From contig JAZLBO010000012.1 of assembly GCA_045613765.1 (NCBI GenBank), forward strand, positions 1 through 64,000: a DNA stretch of 64,000 nt, written 5' to 3'. Position numbers and translations under genes: made by a program. This document shows positions 52,653-60,408 of this stretch, in pieces. The DNA comes from RGIG4097 sp045613765. Its GTDB lineage: Bacteria > Bacillota > Clostridia > Christensenellales > CAG-917. Position 1 is the stretch's first letter, and every line of letters starts with the position of its first letter. Under the pieces are notes generated by a model. The model was not told the origin of the DNA and did not search any database. It saw only the letters and a program-made list of their open reading frames with translations.

Positions 52653-54080
52653 TCACATATCATCACTTGGGATTTTTAGAAATATGTCAAGTGGTTTATC
52701 TCCAAGTTTGATTGTAGGTATGCCCTCGTATTTTGTCCCATTGCAAAATAATTCACGTTCAGTTGACTTTTCAATATGAACGGTGTGTTGCATCCCGTTT
52801 TCTCTAAAAAATAGGTCAACTTTTTCAATTTTTTCAGGCAAAACTGGATTTATGGTCAATTTTCCATTTTTTACCGAAATCCCCATTTTTACGGTGTTTT
52901 TGGGCTGAAATGTGCTTAAAGTATTCTTGAAAACATTGTTTTGTAGAATACTTTTGTTAGATTTTGCACCAAAAATCATGTTCATTGCAAAGGAAGATGA
53001 CAGGGCAAGATACAAAATTGTCATATTCGATTTGAAACGAGAAATGCAAAAATAACTGCTTGAAAAATTGATGTTTTTTGATCGAAAGGCACGAGGCTCT
53101 GCCCTGTTTGAATATTTTTGGAGGGAATAAGTGTACGCAGTTTCGTCAATGTTTAGTACAGATGATTGATTGCTTAATTCAGTGAGAAAAGCGAACTTTG
53201 CCTCATTTGGTGCTGTTTGGAAATTTTCATAACTTTCAAGAATTTTCAGTGGCGTATAAAATTTGACATAATCGTACTGCTCTACAGATTTCAGTTCGCG
53301 GAAAATGGTTTGTGAGAGATTGGTTATATTTTCTATTACGTCAAAGTAAACCAAATTTGCAGATGGACAATCAATTTTTTCAATTGAAGACGTAAAATGT
53401 AAAAACACATTATTTGTTTTCACTTGGTTGTAGAATTTTCGTTTTTCATAAAATTTTGGGTGTGACGTCACTTTTTGTGCATATTGCCCTACTTTAATCA
53501 ATGTTTCAACACGTAAAGCAACAAAATACAATTTTTCAAGTAAAACAAATTTTGCCATAAGATGAAAATTTTGCATTTCAGGAAACGTGATTGTTGATTT
53601 CTCGTTGAAGATTTCAAAACAGTGATATGTTCTTTCTGTTGAAATCGTAAAATTGTTTGTTTCAAGGAGTGATCTGCAAATTTTTTCTATGCGTATACCT
53701 GTCTTGTATGCAGGCAAATCGTCGAGTTTTGAAAAATCAATTTTTGACAATTTCTTCAAAAATAAAAAATTTTCGTCCACTATGTCACAAAAAGTCTGCA
53801 ATTCTGGGATGATAAATCTGTTTGATCTTGATTTTTCTATGTCAAGGTGGCGCTTTGCAATATAATTGACAAACTTAATTTTGCGCAAAAACATATTGAT
53901 AGAATACTCTTTTTTGCCGTTTTTGTTGGGCAAAGACACATCTTTTGCAAGATTTTTTATGGTTAAAATGAAGTCATCATCTGTGAGCGTTTTTGTAAAG
54001 TGCTCTCTTTCTTTTGTTTTGACAAGAAAATATACAAGTATAAATATCAAAGTTATAACTATTGAAATAGCATATTCCAT
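52653..54080 (-). CDS. Membrane-anchored protein resembling the ends of a cyclic-glucan-synthase-type protein
   Basis: This 475-aa protein has an N-terminal membrane anchor (residues 1-20). By pattern, residues about 85-330 resemble the helical region at the start of giant NdvB/GH94-type proteins: a four-helix stretch with LPAYKTGIRIEKICRSLLE, the segment TITFPEMQNFHLMAKFVLLE, then YTPLKILESYENFQTAPNEA. Residues about 405-470 (GKLTINPVLPEKIEKVDLFF to LGDKPLDIFLKI) resemble the C-terminal beta lid of GH94 phosphorylases. The glycosyltransferase and phosphorylase parts that should lie between are missing. The frame is open and long, so it may be a working shortened protein. Family assignment is my reading of weak similarity and is tentative. 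Confidence 0.5.
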   Translation of the reverse strand: MEYAISIVITLIFILVYFLVKTKEREHFTKTLTDDDFILTIKNLAKDVSLPNKNGKKEYSINMFLRKIKFVNYIAKRHLDIEKSRSNRFIIPELQTFCDIVDENFLFLKKLSKIDFSKLDDLPAYKTGIRIEKICRSLLETNNFTISTERTYHCFEIFNEKSTITFPEMQNFHLMAKFVLLEKLYFVALRVETLIKVGQYAQKVTSHPKFYEKRKFYNQVKTNNVFLHFTSSIEKIDCPSANLVYFDVIENITNLSQTIFRELKSVEQYDYVKFYTPLKILESYENFQTAPNEAKFAFLTELSNQSSVLNIDETAYTYSLQKYSNRAEPRAFRSKNINFSSSYFCISRFKSNMTILYLALSSSFAMNMIFGAKSNKSILQNNVFKNTLSTFQPKNTVKMGISVKNGKLTINPVLPEKIEKVDLFFRENGMQHTVHIEKSTERELFCNGTKYEGIPTIKLGDKPLDIFLKIPSDDM

Positions 54081-54302
54081 ATTGCAATTATGTCCAAACG
54101 TTGCAAATTAAAACGAGATGATCTTTGCTCGTGTAAAATAAATAAAAATTTGTTTAATTCGGTTGATTGTATATTTGAATTTTTTTTCTCGTAATTTTGC
54201 ATAGATACCCTATCGTATATGCTTGAAAAGATGAGAAAAACTTCAATTTTTAGATAGAAACCAATTTTTCCAAAAACAAAATTTCAAAATCTTTCAAAAA
54301 AT

Positions 54303-54320
54303 GTTTCACGCGTGTTTCAC
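54303..54320 (-). promoter_or_regulatory. Tandem GTGAAAC operator candidate, copy A
   Basis: Two GTGAAAC boxes (minus strand) lie 11 bp apart, about 220 bp before the 475-aa gene. A related pair at the same spacing precedes the lipoprotein gene (55135-55152), and similarity between the two regions extends over about 55 bp. Confidence 0.45.
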
Positions 54321-54471
54321 AAAAAATGCGCCTTTTTTTACATGGAGAAAGAAGATTTTGTGTGAATAAAATTTTGAAAAAAGCGTGAATTTGAAAAATT
54401 GAAAAGCATGATATTCTGCTCTACCCCAAAAAAATAGGAACTAACTATAGAGTTGTAAATTTGGAAATACA
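54321..54471. other. Non-coding spacer
   Basis: Together with 54081-54302 and 54506-54548, this makes a gap of 468 bp between genes. Apart from the operator candidate and the terminator it is AT-rich with A/T tracts, and I see no gene in it. Confidence 0.6.
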
Positions 54472-54505
54472 AAAAAATATAGCCCATTGCTGGACTATAT
54501 TTTTT
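54472..54505 (-). terminator. Terminator of the lipoprotein gene
   Basis: AAAAAATATAG (54472-54482) and CTATATTTTTT (54495-54505) form an 11-bp stem with a 12-nt loop that can pair further (CC/GG). A and T tracts on both sides allow function on either strand. Confidence 0.85.
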
Positions 54506-54548
54506 AGGAAGTTATGAAAATGAAAGATGGAAAATATTGTTTTTGTTG

Positions 54549-54947
54549 TTATTTGTCAAATGAAAGGCTAAATGTGCCAAGTTTTGCGTCTTTTATTGCT
54601 TGATCTGTGCCTGCAATTACTTTGCTATCGCCAAAATCACTTTCTATTGTTGTTATGCCATTGCGACCTCTATAGTCGATTTCTTTTTCAACCCAATCAC
54701 AATAACTTGAATCAGTGACCCAATATATTACGATATAATCTTCGCCTTTTGTTGCTTCAAGTTTTGATCTTGTGTATCCGTTGGGGAAAGTTTCAATTTC
54801 TACTGAGTATCCTGCACTTTCAAGGTTGGCTTTTACTTCTTCAACGGGAGGCACGCTTGTGATGAGTGTAAAATTGCACGCCACGAGTGTTATTGAAAGA
54901 ATTGCGAGCAGTGTCACTGCCAATACAATTTTTGTTACTTTTTTCAT
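54549..54947 (-). CDS. Small predicted lipoprotein
   Basis: This 132-aa protein has a lipoprotein signal peptide: basic MKKVTK, a hydrophobic core and the lipobox LVAC, with the lipidated Cys at residue 24. The mature part of about 108 residues is a small alpha/beta domain (VEEVKANLESAGYSVEIE, then YIVIYWVTDSSYCDWVEKEI) with no recognised family. It would sit on the outer face of the cell membrane. AAGGAG precedes the ATG, a hairpin lies in the leader (54960-54982), and a terminator follows the gene. It is probably a single-gene unit. Confidence 0.85.
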   Translation of the reverse strand: MKKVTKIVLAVTLLAILSITLVACNFTLITSVPPVEEVKANLESAGYSVEIETFPNGYTRSKLEATKGEDYIVIYWVTDSSYCDWVEKEIDYRGRNGITTIESDFGDSKVIAGTDQAIKDAKLGTFSLSFDK

Positions 54948-55134
54948 TTTATCTCCTTTGACGGAACTGAAATTTTGCCGTCATTTATATTGTACATATA
55001 GTATATCAAAGGAATACGTAAAGAAAAATGACTGTAGAGTCAAAATAACCTGCTCTATTTTGCGCTAAAAGCAAAAATGCCATAGAATTGACCAAATTAT
55101 ATTAAAATTAATGTTTTTACCAATAAAACACTAT

Positions 55135-55152
55135 GTTTCATGGCAGTTTCAC
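55135..55152 (-). promoter_or_regulatory. Tandem GTGAAAC operator candidate, copy B
   Basis: GTGAAAC and ATGAAAC boxes (minus strand) lie 11 bp apart, about 190 bp before the lipoprotein gene. The surrounding DNA (55133-55190) resembles 54301-54357. The rest of the gap 54948-55260 shows only a leader hairpin and AT-rich DNA. Confidence 0.45.
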
Positions 55153-55260
55153 AGAAAAATACCCCCAAATTTTCAATGGACAAAGAAATGTTGCTCTTTT
55201 GTATTGTTTTGATTTTAATTTTTAATTTTATAAATGATGATTAAAATCAAACAAATTGGC

Positions 55261-55289
55261 AAAAAGAAAAAACACTTCCCAAGAAGTGT
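55261..55289 (-). terminator. Terminator of rnpB
   Basis: Minus-strand ACACTTC / GAAGTGT stem (55289-55283 with 55278-55272) with a 4-nt loop is followed by TTTTTTCTTTTT. It lies 11 bp after the mature RNase P RNA end. Confidence 0.92.
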
Positions 55290-55300
55290 CTTTCTCATTT

Positions 55301-55629
55301 GCGAGATTAGTCTATAAGCCGAGTTCTGTCTTGAACGGTCATCTATCTAGGCGATACGTTGCCGTATCGCTCAAGCGACTTGTGGAGCGGGCGGGCAACC
55401 CTATATTGCTCCGTGTCTTGCATCGAGTGGGGTTTACATCACGCCTCGTCACCGATTTGTGGGTGAGCTCTTACCTCGCCTTTCCATCCTTACCCAACAA
55501 GTTGGGCGGTATTTTTCTGTTGCACTTTCCTTAAAGTCGCCTTCACAGGTATTTCACCTGCACCCTTGCCCTATGATGCTCGGACTTTCCTCACGGTATT
55601 ACTACCCCGCGACCGTCCGGCTAACTCGC
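55301..55629 (-). ncRNA. rnpB: RNase P RNA (type A-like)
   Basis: This roughly 329-nt RNA is the catalytic subunit of RNase P, which trims tRNA 5' ends. On the minus strand it starts GCGAGTTAGCCGGACGGTCG, carries the conserved GAGGAAAGTCCGAGC block near the 5' end and ends with ACAGAACTCGGCTTATAG. The two ends pair (GCGAG...TTAGCC with GGCTTATAGACTAA...CTCGC) to form P1 and P2. The GGGTGCAGGTGAAATACCTG segment after the first conserved block fits the A-type fold and not the Bacillus B type. A promoter and a terminator flank it exactly. Confidence 0.95.
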
Positions 55630-55635
55630 AAAAGT

Positions 55636-55664
55636 ATAATATCACAATCCCGTGCCTATTGCAA
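55636..55664 (-). promoter_or_regulatory. rnpB promoter
   Basis: On the minus strand TTGCAA (55664-55659), a 17-bp spacer and TATTAT (55641-55636) place the start at about 55629, the first base of the closing helix. Confidence 0.85.
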
Positions 55665-55701
55665 CACATTGAGTTTGTTTTGTAAATCTAATGTGGAATA
55701 A

Positions 55702-55731
55702 TGAAAAAATCAAGCCGATTTGACTTGATTT
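55702..55731 (-). terminator. Terminator of the nadK-argR-recN operon
   Basis: AAATCAAG (55707-55714) and CTTGATTT (55724-55731) pair. On the minus strand a T-run (55706-55702) follows. It lies 51 bp after the recN stop and just upstream of the rnpB promoter. Confidence 0.85.
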
Positions 55732-55781
55732 TTGTTTGTGTTGGTTTGTTTTCTTTGGTGTGTTGCCTATTTTGATTGTGA

Positions 55782-57473
55782 CTACTTGAGGCTTTGTTTA
55801 TATTTGTCTGCCCAACTCTTCATTTCTTTTGCATGAGGTATTGCATGGACTGAATAGTCTTTGCCACCAATAAGTCTTGCCACTTCGTCGGTGTTGTCTT
55901 GAAGGAGATTGAGATGCGTATTTGTCTTGCCGTTTTCAGTTGATTTTGCGATTAAGAAATGGTTGTCTGCCATAGCAGCAAGTGAAGGCATGTGTGTGAC
56001 TGCAATCACTTGACGCTTGCGAGATATATTGCACATCTTCTCTGACACAACAGCAGAAATATTGCCCGAAATACCCGTGTCAATTTCGTCAAAGATCATT
56101 GTGCCAACGCTGTCAACGTCTGCAAGAATATTCTTGAGAGCAAGCATAAATCTTGACATTTCGCCACCTGATATGATCTTTGCAAGAGGTTTCAAAGGCT
56201 CGCCAACATTGGGGGAAATCAAGAACTCAACGTTGTCTGCGCCGTTTGATGAAAACTCGTCAGGCGTTTCGGTTGTATTAATTTGAACTGTAAAGGTGCT
56301 TCCACCCATACCCAGATCCTTAAGTTCGCCAATGATTGATTTTTCAAATGAATTTGCAATTTTTTGACGTGAAATTGTGAGATTTTGGCAAGCAGTTTCA
56401 AGAGTTGCCACGGCCTTTTTAAGTTCGTTTTCTATTGCTATTACTCTATCTCCTGCATTTGACAATCTCTCGTGTTCTTCAACGGCCTTGTTGTAAAAAT
56501 CAGTGAGTGCATTGTAGTTGCCACCGTACTTTCTTTGGATCATACGGACAACTTCAAGTCTTTCTTCAATTTGTTCTGCACTGTGACGATCGTAGTCAAG
56601 TTCATCAAGGATTGACTTTACAGTGTCTGCAACGTCAATGATTTCTGCTCTTGAATCTTCAAGGCGCTCAGTCAAACCATCAATGCGACTGTCGTATTGA
56701 GAAATCATATTGAGCGTTGACACAGTTGATTTGAGTGCAGGGCTTACTGCCGTGCTATCGTATCCGTCAAGAAGGTTCTTTGCATTGTTGAGAGCCTCCA
56801 AAATGCGCTCCATATTGCGAATACGCTTGCGCTTTTCAAGAAGTTCATCTTCTTCTCCATCTTTGACGTCTGCCTTTTCAATTTCGTTGATTTGATAGGA
56901 CAAGATGTCAAGGCGTCTAACCCTTTCATCTTCGTCCCCAAACGAGTTGAATTCTCTCTTGAGTGCAGTATAGTTTTTGTATGCGTCCTTGACTTTGTCA
57001 AGGAGTGTTGCGTGCTTGTCCCCACCAAGACTGTCAAGAAGTGCAATATGTGAGTTGGGATTGAGCAAAGATTGATGCTCGTGTTGACCGTGTATGTCAA
57101 CAAGAAGTTCTGTAAGCCCTTTGAGAGTTGACAACGTTGTCACTCTGCCATTGATACGGCAAGAATTTTTGCCTTCAGTGGTCATCTTTCGATTAAGGAT
57201 CAAAACTTCTTCAACTTCAATGCCAATTTCTTCAAGGTACTCTTGAATTTGGGGTGTAATATAGTCGCTGAAAACAGCCTCAACCACGGCATAGTCAGTG
57301 CCGTATCTAATAAGAGAGCGATCTGCTCTTTCGCCCAACACGAAAGACACGGCGTCAATGATAATTGACTTACCTGCGCCGGTTTCACCACTCAAGATAT
57401 TTAGACCATTGCCAAGTTCTACATAGAGTTTGTCAATGAGTGCTATGTTTTCAACTGAAAGACTTTGTATCAT
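55782..57473 (-). CDS. recN: DNA repair protein RecN
   Basis: RecN is an SMC-like ATPase that gathers DNA ends in double-strand-break repair. The 563-aa protein has Walker A LSGETGAGKSIIIDAVSFVLGERAD (about residues 28-50), a coiled-coil middle and the ABC signature and Walker B near the C-terminus: ISGGEMSRFMLALKNI, MIFDEIDTGISG and the switch AVTHMPSLAAMAD. Its start shares one base with the argR stop (TAATG). In Firmicutes recN typically follows argR in the same neighbourhood as OLE and tlyA. Confidence 0.97.
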   Translation of the reverse strand: MIQSLSVENIALIDKLYVELGNGLNILSGETGAGKSIIIDAVSFVLGERADRSLIRYGTDYAVVEAVFSDYITPQIQEYLEEIGIEVEEVLILNRKMTTEGKNSCRINGRVTTLSTLKGLTELLVDIHGQHEHQSLLNPNSHIALLDSLGGDKHATLLDKVKDAYKNYTALKREFNSFGDEDERVRRLDILSYQINEIEKADVKDGEEDELLEKRKRIRNMERILEALNNAKNLLDGYDSTAVSPALKSTVSTLNMISQYDSRIDGLTERLEDSRAEIIDVADTVKSILDELDYDRHSAEQIEERLEVVRMIQRKYGGNYNALTDFYNKAVEEHERLSNAGDRVIAIENELKKAVATLETACQNLTISRQKIANSFEKSIIGELKDLGMGGSTFTVQINTTETPDEFSSNGADNVEFLISPNVGEPLKPLAKIISGGEMSRFMLALKNILADVDSVGTMIFDEIDTGISGNISAVVSEKMCNISRKRQVIAVTHMPSLAAMADNHFLIAKSTENGKTNTHLNLLQDNTDEVARLIGGKDYSVHAIPHAKEMKSWADKYKQSLK

Positions 57474-57928
57474 TATTTCAAAATGTTTTCGAGATTTTCA
57501 ACGATTCCGTTGACGTTTTCCAATGAGTCAACTGCAACAAAGATTGTGTTGTCACCTGCGATAACCCCAAGGATTTCTTCCAAGTCAAGACGATCAATGA
57601 ATTCTGCAGCAGCACTTGCACTGCCTTGCTCTGTCTTGATGACGATAAGGTTTTCTGCTGAACGAATTGACAAAACTGTATTACGGAAAATCTTGACAAA
57701 TTTGTCTGCAGATGAAGGCTCTTTGGGTTGTTGTGCAACGTACTTGTAATGTCTGCCGTCGTCAGTAAACGTCTTGATGATGTTCATATCCTTGATGTCA
57801 CGGCTTACTGTTGCTTGTGTTACGGAATAACCGTCTGCACGAAGGCGTGCAACCAATTCTTCTTGTGTGTCGATATCGTATTTTGTGATGATTTCAAGTA
57901 TTTTGAGTTGTCTTGTTGCTCTTGCCAT
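57473..57928 (-). CDS. argR: Arginine repressor ArgR/AhrC
   Basis: ArgR is the hexameric, arginine-dependent repressor of arginine synthesis genes. From the ATG at 57928, with AAAGGTGA upstream, the protein has 151 aa: an N-terminal winged helix (QLKILEIITKYDIDTQEELV, VTQATVSRDIKDM) and a C-terminal arginine-binding domain with GSASAAAEFIDRLDLEEILGVIAGDNTIFV. It is coupled to recN. Confidence 0.97.
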   Translation of the reverse strand: MARATRQLKILEIITKYDIDTQEELVARLRADGYSVTQATVSRDIKDMNIIKTFTDDGRHYKYVAQQPKEPSSADKFVKIFRNTVLSIRSAENLIVIKTEQGSASAAAEFIDRLDLEEILGVIAGDNTIFVAVDSLENVNGIVENLENILK

Positions 57929-57945
57929 TTTATCACCTTTGTGGG

Positions 57946-58725
57946 TCAGTCTGTGATGCCCCACTTGTTCATTTTTTCGTATAGTTTGTTGTAGAAGTTT
58001 GTTTTGCCACTTATAAACTTTGCAGTCCTTGTTGACTTGACAAATTCAACTCTATCAGTGTTTTCAAGTGCGATTTGATCTCTGCCATCTGCAATGACAA
58101 TTCCATCAGTGCCAAGGGTTTCAATCTCAATTTTGCTATTCCCGGACACGATTATCGGGCGAGAATTGAGAGAGTGAGCACATATTGGATTGATGATAAT
58201 TGCATCAACGTCAGGCGCTACAATAGGGCCACCTGCCGACAATGAGTATGCCGTTGAGCCTGTTGGAGATGAAATGATGACGCCATCTGCATGGTATTTG
58301 TGGGCAAATACACCATTTATCTTCACTGACAAGTGTATGGGCTTGGATGAAGTTGTTTTGACAACGAAATCATTGAGAGCATATTGTTTGTTGCCGTCAA
58401 CGGTTGTTTCAAGAAGGTTGCGACAAGTAAGATGGTCGCTTTCAAGTGCCTTTGACAACTCCTCTGCCGTCACATTGGACTCATATTGAGTGAGAAAACC
58501 AACATTGCCCAAGTTTACGCCAAGTATGGGGCAGGTCGCTTTTGTTGACGCGTAAAGCATAGTGCCGTCCCCACCAAACACCAAAAGACGATCAAAACAA
58601 GCGCAATCGTCAGTCAAATTGTCAAGTTCGACAATATTATGACCGAGAGCCGTCAAATCTTTTGTCAAGGATAGTTTTGTTTCATTGTCCTTGAGATTGG
58701 TTTTGGAATAAACTGCCACTTTCAT
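57946..58725 (-). CDS. nadK: NAD kinase
   Basis: NadK makes NADP from NAD and ATP. The protein has the GGDGTMLYA motif (about residues 51-59), NLGNVGFLTQ, LNDFVVK and the second core SPTGSTAYSLSAGGPIV. In-frame ATGs at 58737 and 58734 overlap the -10 box, so transcription must start after them; the ATG at 58725 is the first that can be used, giving 259 aa. No ribosome binding site is present, which suggests a nearly leaderless mRNA. It lies 17 bp before argR. Confidence 0.95.
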   Translation of the reverse strand: MKVAVYSKTNLKDNETKLSLTKDLTALGHNIVELDNLTDDCACFDRLLVFGGDGTMLYASTKATCPILGVNLGNVGFLTQYESNVTAEELSKALESDHLTCRNLLETTVDGNKQYALNDFVVKTTSSKPIHLSVKINGVFAHKYHADGVIISSPTGSTAYSLSAGGPIVAPDVDAIIINPICAHSLNSRPIIVSGNSKIEIETLGTDGIVIADGRDQIALENTDRVEFVKSTRTAKFISGKTNFYNKLYEKMNKWGITD

Positions 58726-58735
58726 AATCGTCATC

Positions 58736-58764
58736 ATTATACATTAATATTCATTTTTATACAA
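58736..58764 (-). promoter_or_regulatory. nadK-argR-recN promoter
   Basis: On the minus strand TTGTAT (58764-58759), a 17-bp spacer and a perfect TATAAT (58741-58736) put the start near 58729, only a few bases before the nadK ATG. Confidence 0.75.
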
Positions 58765-58858
58765 GTGCTTTACATAAATTATAAATATAATTTTGTAACC
58801 TTGAATATGGCGCTATTTTCTTGTTATCCAACAAAATTTGGCTACAAAATACTTTTTC

Positions 58859-58887
58859 TTGACAAATGTCCATTGTGAAACTATAAT
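58859..58887 (+). promoter_or_regulatory. Perfect consensus promoter of the 37-aa microprotein gene
   Basis: TTGACA (58859-58864), exactly 17 bp and TATAAT (58882-58887) form an ideal sigma-A promoter. The ATG at 58894 starts 7 bp after the -10 box, where transcription is expected to begin. Confidence 0.9.
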
Positions 58888-58893
58888 ATAACC

Positions 58894-59007
58894 ATGGAAA
58901 ATTTATTGTGTATTAGTGATTTGACGGTTAGTTTGATTGGTGCACTCGCAGGGCTTGCTCTTGGCGTGGCACTTCTTGTGTTCTTTGTTATAAGAAAAAA
59001 GGACTAA
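58894..59007 (+). CDS. 37-aa single-span membrane microprotein, probably from a leaderless mRNA
   Basis: The frame encodes MENLLCISDLTVS followed by a hydrophobic span (LIGALAGLALGVALLVFFVI, about residues 14-33) and a basic end RKKD. The Gly/Ala/Leu-rich span and the positive tail after it look like a genuine membrane anchor with the C-terminus inside. It has its own ideal promoter and its own terminator, so the whole transcript is about 165 nt. No ribosome binding site exists, because the expected start of the RNA is the ATG. The size and shape recall small membrane regulators or type I toxins, but no family is recognised. A small RNA without translation is the alternative. Confidence 0.6.
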   Translation: MENLLCISDLTVSLIGALAGLALGVALLVFFVIRKKD

Positions 59008-59030
59008 CTTTCAATTTTTGGACAAAAATA

Positions 59031-59058
59031 AAACAACCTGTTTTCAGGTTGTTTTTTT
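59031..59058. terminator. Bidirectional terminator between the microprotein gene and the OLE operon
   Basis: AAACAACCTG (59031-59040) and CAGGTTGTTT (59045-59054) with a 4-nt loop are followed by T-runs on both strands. It ends the microprotein transcript on the plus strand and the OLE-oapA-tlyA-pcp transcript on the minus strand. Confidence 0.92.
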
Positions 59059-59098
59059 ATTTACTATATTTATTGTGTTCAAAAGGATGAAGATGAAA

Positions 59099-59686
59099 TC
59101 AGTCCTCAAGGGTTTTTATGGCGATTGTAAGACCTTTTACAATATCAGCCAAACTCATTGACGGTTCTTTGCCTTGATCGGTTGAATATGGCACATGGAT
59201 GAAACCAACTTTTATGGCTGTGCCTTTGAAACGTGAGAGCAAGGTGTATAACACATCATTGCAGACAAAAGTGCCTGCCGAGTATGAAACTTGAGCGTCT
59301 ATTCCGTTGTTTTTTATGTTTTCAGCAATTTTTCGCACCGGGATTGTGGAAAAATATGCATCTTGTCCATCTTCAAAAATTCTTTCGTCTTTTGGTTGAT
59401 TGCCGTCATTGTCGGGTGTGTTGGCATTGCGCAAATTTATACCCAAATACTCGGGTGTAATTGCACTTCTTCCCCCTGCTTGCCCCACTGAAATGATAAC
59501 ATCTGGGCAAAGTTTTTCTGCAGTTTCAACAAGGATTTTTGCAGATTTTTCAAATGCAACTGGCAGACGCAATTTTGTCAACGTGCATTCGCCAATATTT
59601 TCTGGCAACGAAGAAACTGCATCCCAAGAGGGATTGATTGTTTCTCCTCCAAAAGGTTCAAATCCTGTTATCAAAAGTTTTTTCAT
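59099..59686 (-). CDS. pcp: Pyrrolidone-carboxylate peptidase
   Basis: Pcp removes N-terminal pyroglutamate from peptides. The 195-aa C15 cysteine peptidase shows LLITGFEPFGGETINPSW, the catalytic Glu region ISVGQAGGRSAITPEYLGIN, the nucleophile in YSAGTFVCNDVLYTLL (about Cys 140) and the His in VGFIHVPYSTDQ (about residue 164). It lies 8 bp after tlyA and so seems to be the last gene of the OLE operon, an uncommon partner for it. Confidence 0.95.
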   Translation of the reverse strand: MKKLLITGFEPFGGETINPSWDAVSSLPENIGECTLTKLRLPVAFEKSAKILVETAEKLCPDVIISVGQAGGRSAITPEYLGINLRNANTPDNDGNQPKDERIFEDGQDAYFSTIPVRKIAENIKNNGIDAQVSYSAGTFVCNDVLYTLLSRFKGTAIKVGFIHVPYSTDQGKEPSMSLADIVKGLTIAIKTLED

Positions 59687-59694
59687 ATTATCTG

Positions 59695-60408
59695 TCAGTT
59701 GTTTTTGCCAAGATAAAGAAGGTACTCTATGTTTTTATTTTCGTAGAAAATTGGGGAGGTTGACTGCCCTAAAATTTCAAAGCCACTTGATATTGCATAG
59801 CCCTTGACATAGTTGATCGCTTTTTGACGATCCTTTTCGTTTAATACAATACCCTTTTTGCTTAAAGCAGATTTGTCAAGTTCAAATTGGGGTTTTATCA
59901 AAACAACTGCCTTTCCACCCACTTTCAAAAGTTTGTGTATTGATGGCAGTATGTGTTTCAAGGATATAAAACTAACGTCACTGCACACGAAGTCCATCTT
60001 GTCGCATATAGGCAAATCTCTTGCATTACACTGCAAAAATGTGACACGATCATCTTCAAGTATTCTGTCTGGAAGGTCGCAGTCTGCCACGTCAACGGCA
60101 AGGACACTGCTCACTTCGTTCCTCAAAAGAACATCAGTGAAACCACCATTGCTACAACCAATATCGGCAGTGTCAAGTCCTTTGAGATTGAGAGAAAAAT
60201 CTTTGATTGCTTGAAGCAACTTATATGCGCCTTGTGAAGCGTAGCCTTCATCTTCTACTATCTCAACGGACATATTTTCCTTAATGTCAAAAGATGGCTT
60301 AGTTATCACTCTGCCATCCACTTTGACTTTGCCCTTTAAGACGAGATTTTCTGCATACGTCCTTGAAGGTACAAGATTATTTTCTACAAGATACTTGTCA
60401 ACTCTCAA
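59695..60408 (-). CDS. tlyA: rRNA (cytidine-2'-O)-methyltransferase TlyA
   Basis: This 237-aa protein (YqxC/TlyA family) has an N-terminal S4 RNA-binding domain (MRVDKYLVENNLVPSRTYAENLVLKGKVKVDGR) and an FtsJ-like SAM methyltransferase domain with ADIGCSNGGFTDVLL (SAM loop), CDVSFISL and VVLIKPQFEL. TlyA methylates 16S and 23S rRNA at cytidines in some bacteria; older annotations as hemolysin are not supported by this fold. It follows oapA directly. Confidence 0.95.
   Translation of the reverse strand: MRVDKYLVENNLVPSRTYAENLVLKGKVKVDGRVITKPSFDIKENMSVEIVEDEGYASQGAYKLLQAIKDFSLNLKGLDTADIGCSNGGFTDVLLRNEVSSVLAVDVADCDLPDRILEDDRVTFLQCNARDLPICDKMDFVCSDVSFISLKHILPSIHKLLKVGGKAVVLIKPQFELDKSALSKKGIVLNEKDRQKAINYVKGYAISSGFEILGQSTSPIFYENKNIEYLLYLGKNN

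Noticed and set aside
55256..55701. Plus-strand open frames of 80-92 codons
   Set aside because: They are antisense to RNase P RNA, whose conserved blocks, promoter and terminator are clear on the minus strand.
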